This document shows, piece after piece, positions 13,147-13,325 of a DNA stretch of 13,325 nt (position 1 is its first letter; every line of letters begins with the position of its first letter). The translations under genes and the position numbers were made by a program. Source of the stretch: DATAFT01 sp035544635 (lineage in GTDB: Bacteria; Acidobacteriota; Thermoanaerobaculia; Multivoradales; Multivoraceae); the NCBI GenBank assembly GCA_035544635.1, contig DATKDQ010000375.1, positions 1 through 13,325 of the forward strand. Reading direction: 5' to 3'. Under the pieces are notes generated by a model, which had not been told where the DNA came from, did not search any database, and was given only the letters and a program-made list of their open reading frames with translations.

Positions 13147-13325
13147 CGCGAACGGTCTGAGGGGCGAGCGTTCCCATCTTGCGACCGACCAAGAGCGCCA
13201 TCTCGAGCGCCTGCTCGTAGTTGAGCCGCGGATCGACCTGCGAGCGATAGGCGCGTGAGAGGTCCACCTCAGCGAGCCCGCGCGCACCCCCGACGCATTC
13301 GGTGACGTCGTCGCCGGTGAGCTCG
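13142..13325 (-). CDS. Class II DAHP synthase, C-terminal end (rest outside window)
   Basis: First enzyme of the shikimate pathway: condenses PEP and erythrose-4-phosphate. Only the last 60 or so residues lie in the window. They begin with ELTGDDVTECVGG, followed by DPRLNYEQALEMALLVGRKM, and match the conserved end of class II (plant/Mycobacterium-type) DAHP synthases, where HxELTG-[DE]-[DN]-VTEC and DPRLN hold metal ligands. The type I AroFGH enzymes lack this signature. After the conserved part there is a short tail, GTLAPQTVRA. The stop TAG (13142-13144) lies in the foot of repeat copy 4. The gene is convergent with the TPR gene, leaving a 265-base 3'-3' gap filled mostly by repeats. Confidence 0.88.
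   Translation of the reverse strand, partial: ELTGDDVTECVGGARGLAEVDLSRAYRSQVDPRLNYEQALEMALLVGRKMGTLAPQTVRA

Overview
The window is GC-rich, densely coded DNA from a diderm (outer-membrane, LPS-making) bacterium. BamA, a Skp-type chaperone and three lipid A enzymes (LpxD, FabZ, LpxA) show the LPS outer membrane. ClpC with a UVR middle domain, a class II DAHP synthase, a Gfo/Idh/MocA oxidoreductase beside lpxA, and surE-pcm would fit Acidobacteriota (Thermoanaerobaculia/Holophagae-like) or a deltaproteobacterium-like lineage. That placement is an inference from memory of gene neighbourhoods. It has not been tested by search.

Layout. Bases 1-2429 hold clpC, lacking only the first base of its start codon. 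After a 161-base leader come bamA (2591-5053), skp/ompH (5119-5679), lpxD (5681-6700), fabZ (6705-7184), lpxA (7172-7987), a Gfo/Idh/MocA dehydrogenase (8040-9044) and mtnP (9041-9910), all on the + strand with gaps of 65 bases or less or with overlaps. This is an outer-membrane biogenesis operon. Then come surE (10016-10789), pcm (10786-11442) and apt (11483-11998), a tRNA-Arg(CCT) at 12050-12126 behind a consensus -10 box, and a membrane-anchored TPR protein (12145-12876). The 3' end of a class II DAHP synthase enters from the right on the - strand (13142-13325).

How the genes fit together. BamA inserts outer-membrane proteins delivered by Skp. LpxA, LpxD and FabZ make acylated glucosamine precursors of lipid A and 3-hydroxyacyl-ACP. 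The oxidoreductase may modify the sugar nucleotide before acylation (GnnA-like), but no GnnB aminotransferase is visible. MtnP releases adenine from methylthioadenosine, Apt turns adenine into AMP, and SurE can dephosphorylate AMP. Pcm repairs isoaspartyl protein damage.

Most interesting signal. A family of short palindromic repeats occurs four times (9907-9985, 12873-12967, 13015-13077, 13078-13146). Each has a hairpin with a conserved apex (GCT-GRGT-AGC), arms that differ between copies while staying mostly paired, a 9-base spacer, and a second GC hairpin with a tetraloop. Three copies directly follow genes. In each case the CTAG at the hairpin foot is the stop codon of that gene (mtnP, the TPR gene, the DAHP synthase), and the element points the same way relative to the gene. 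These three genes are the only ones in the window that end in TAG; the other ten end in TGA. I do not recognise this as a described repeat family.
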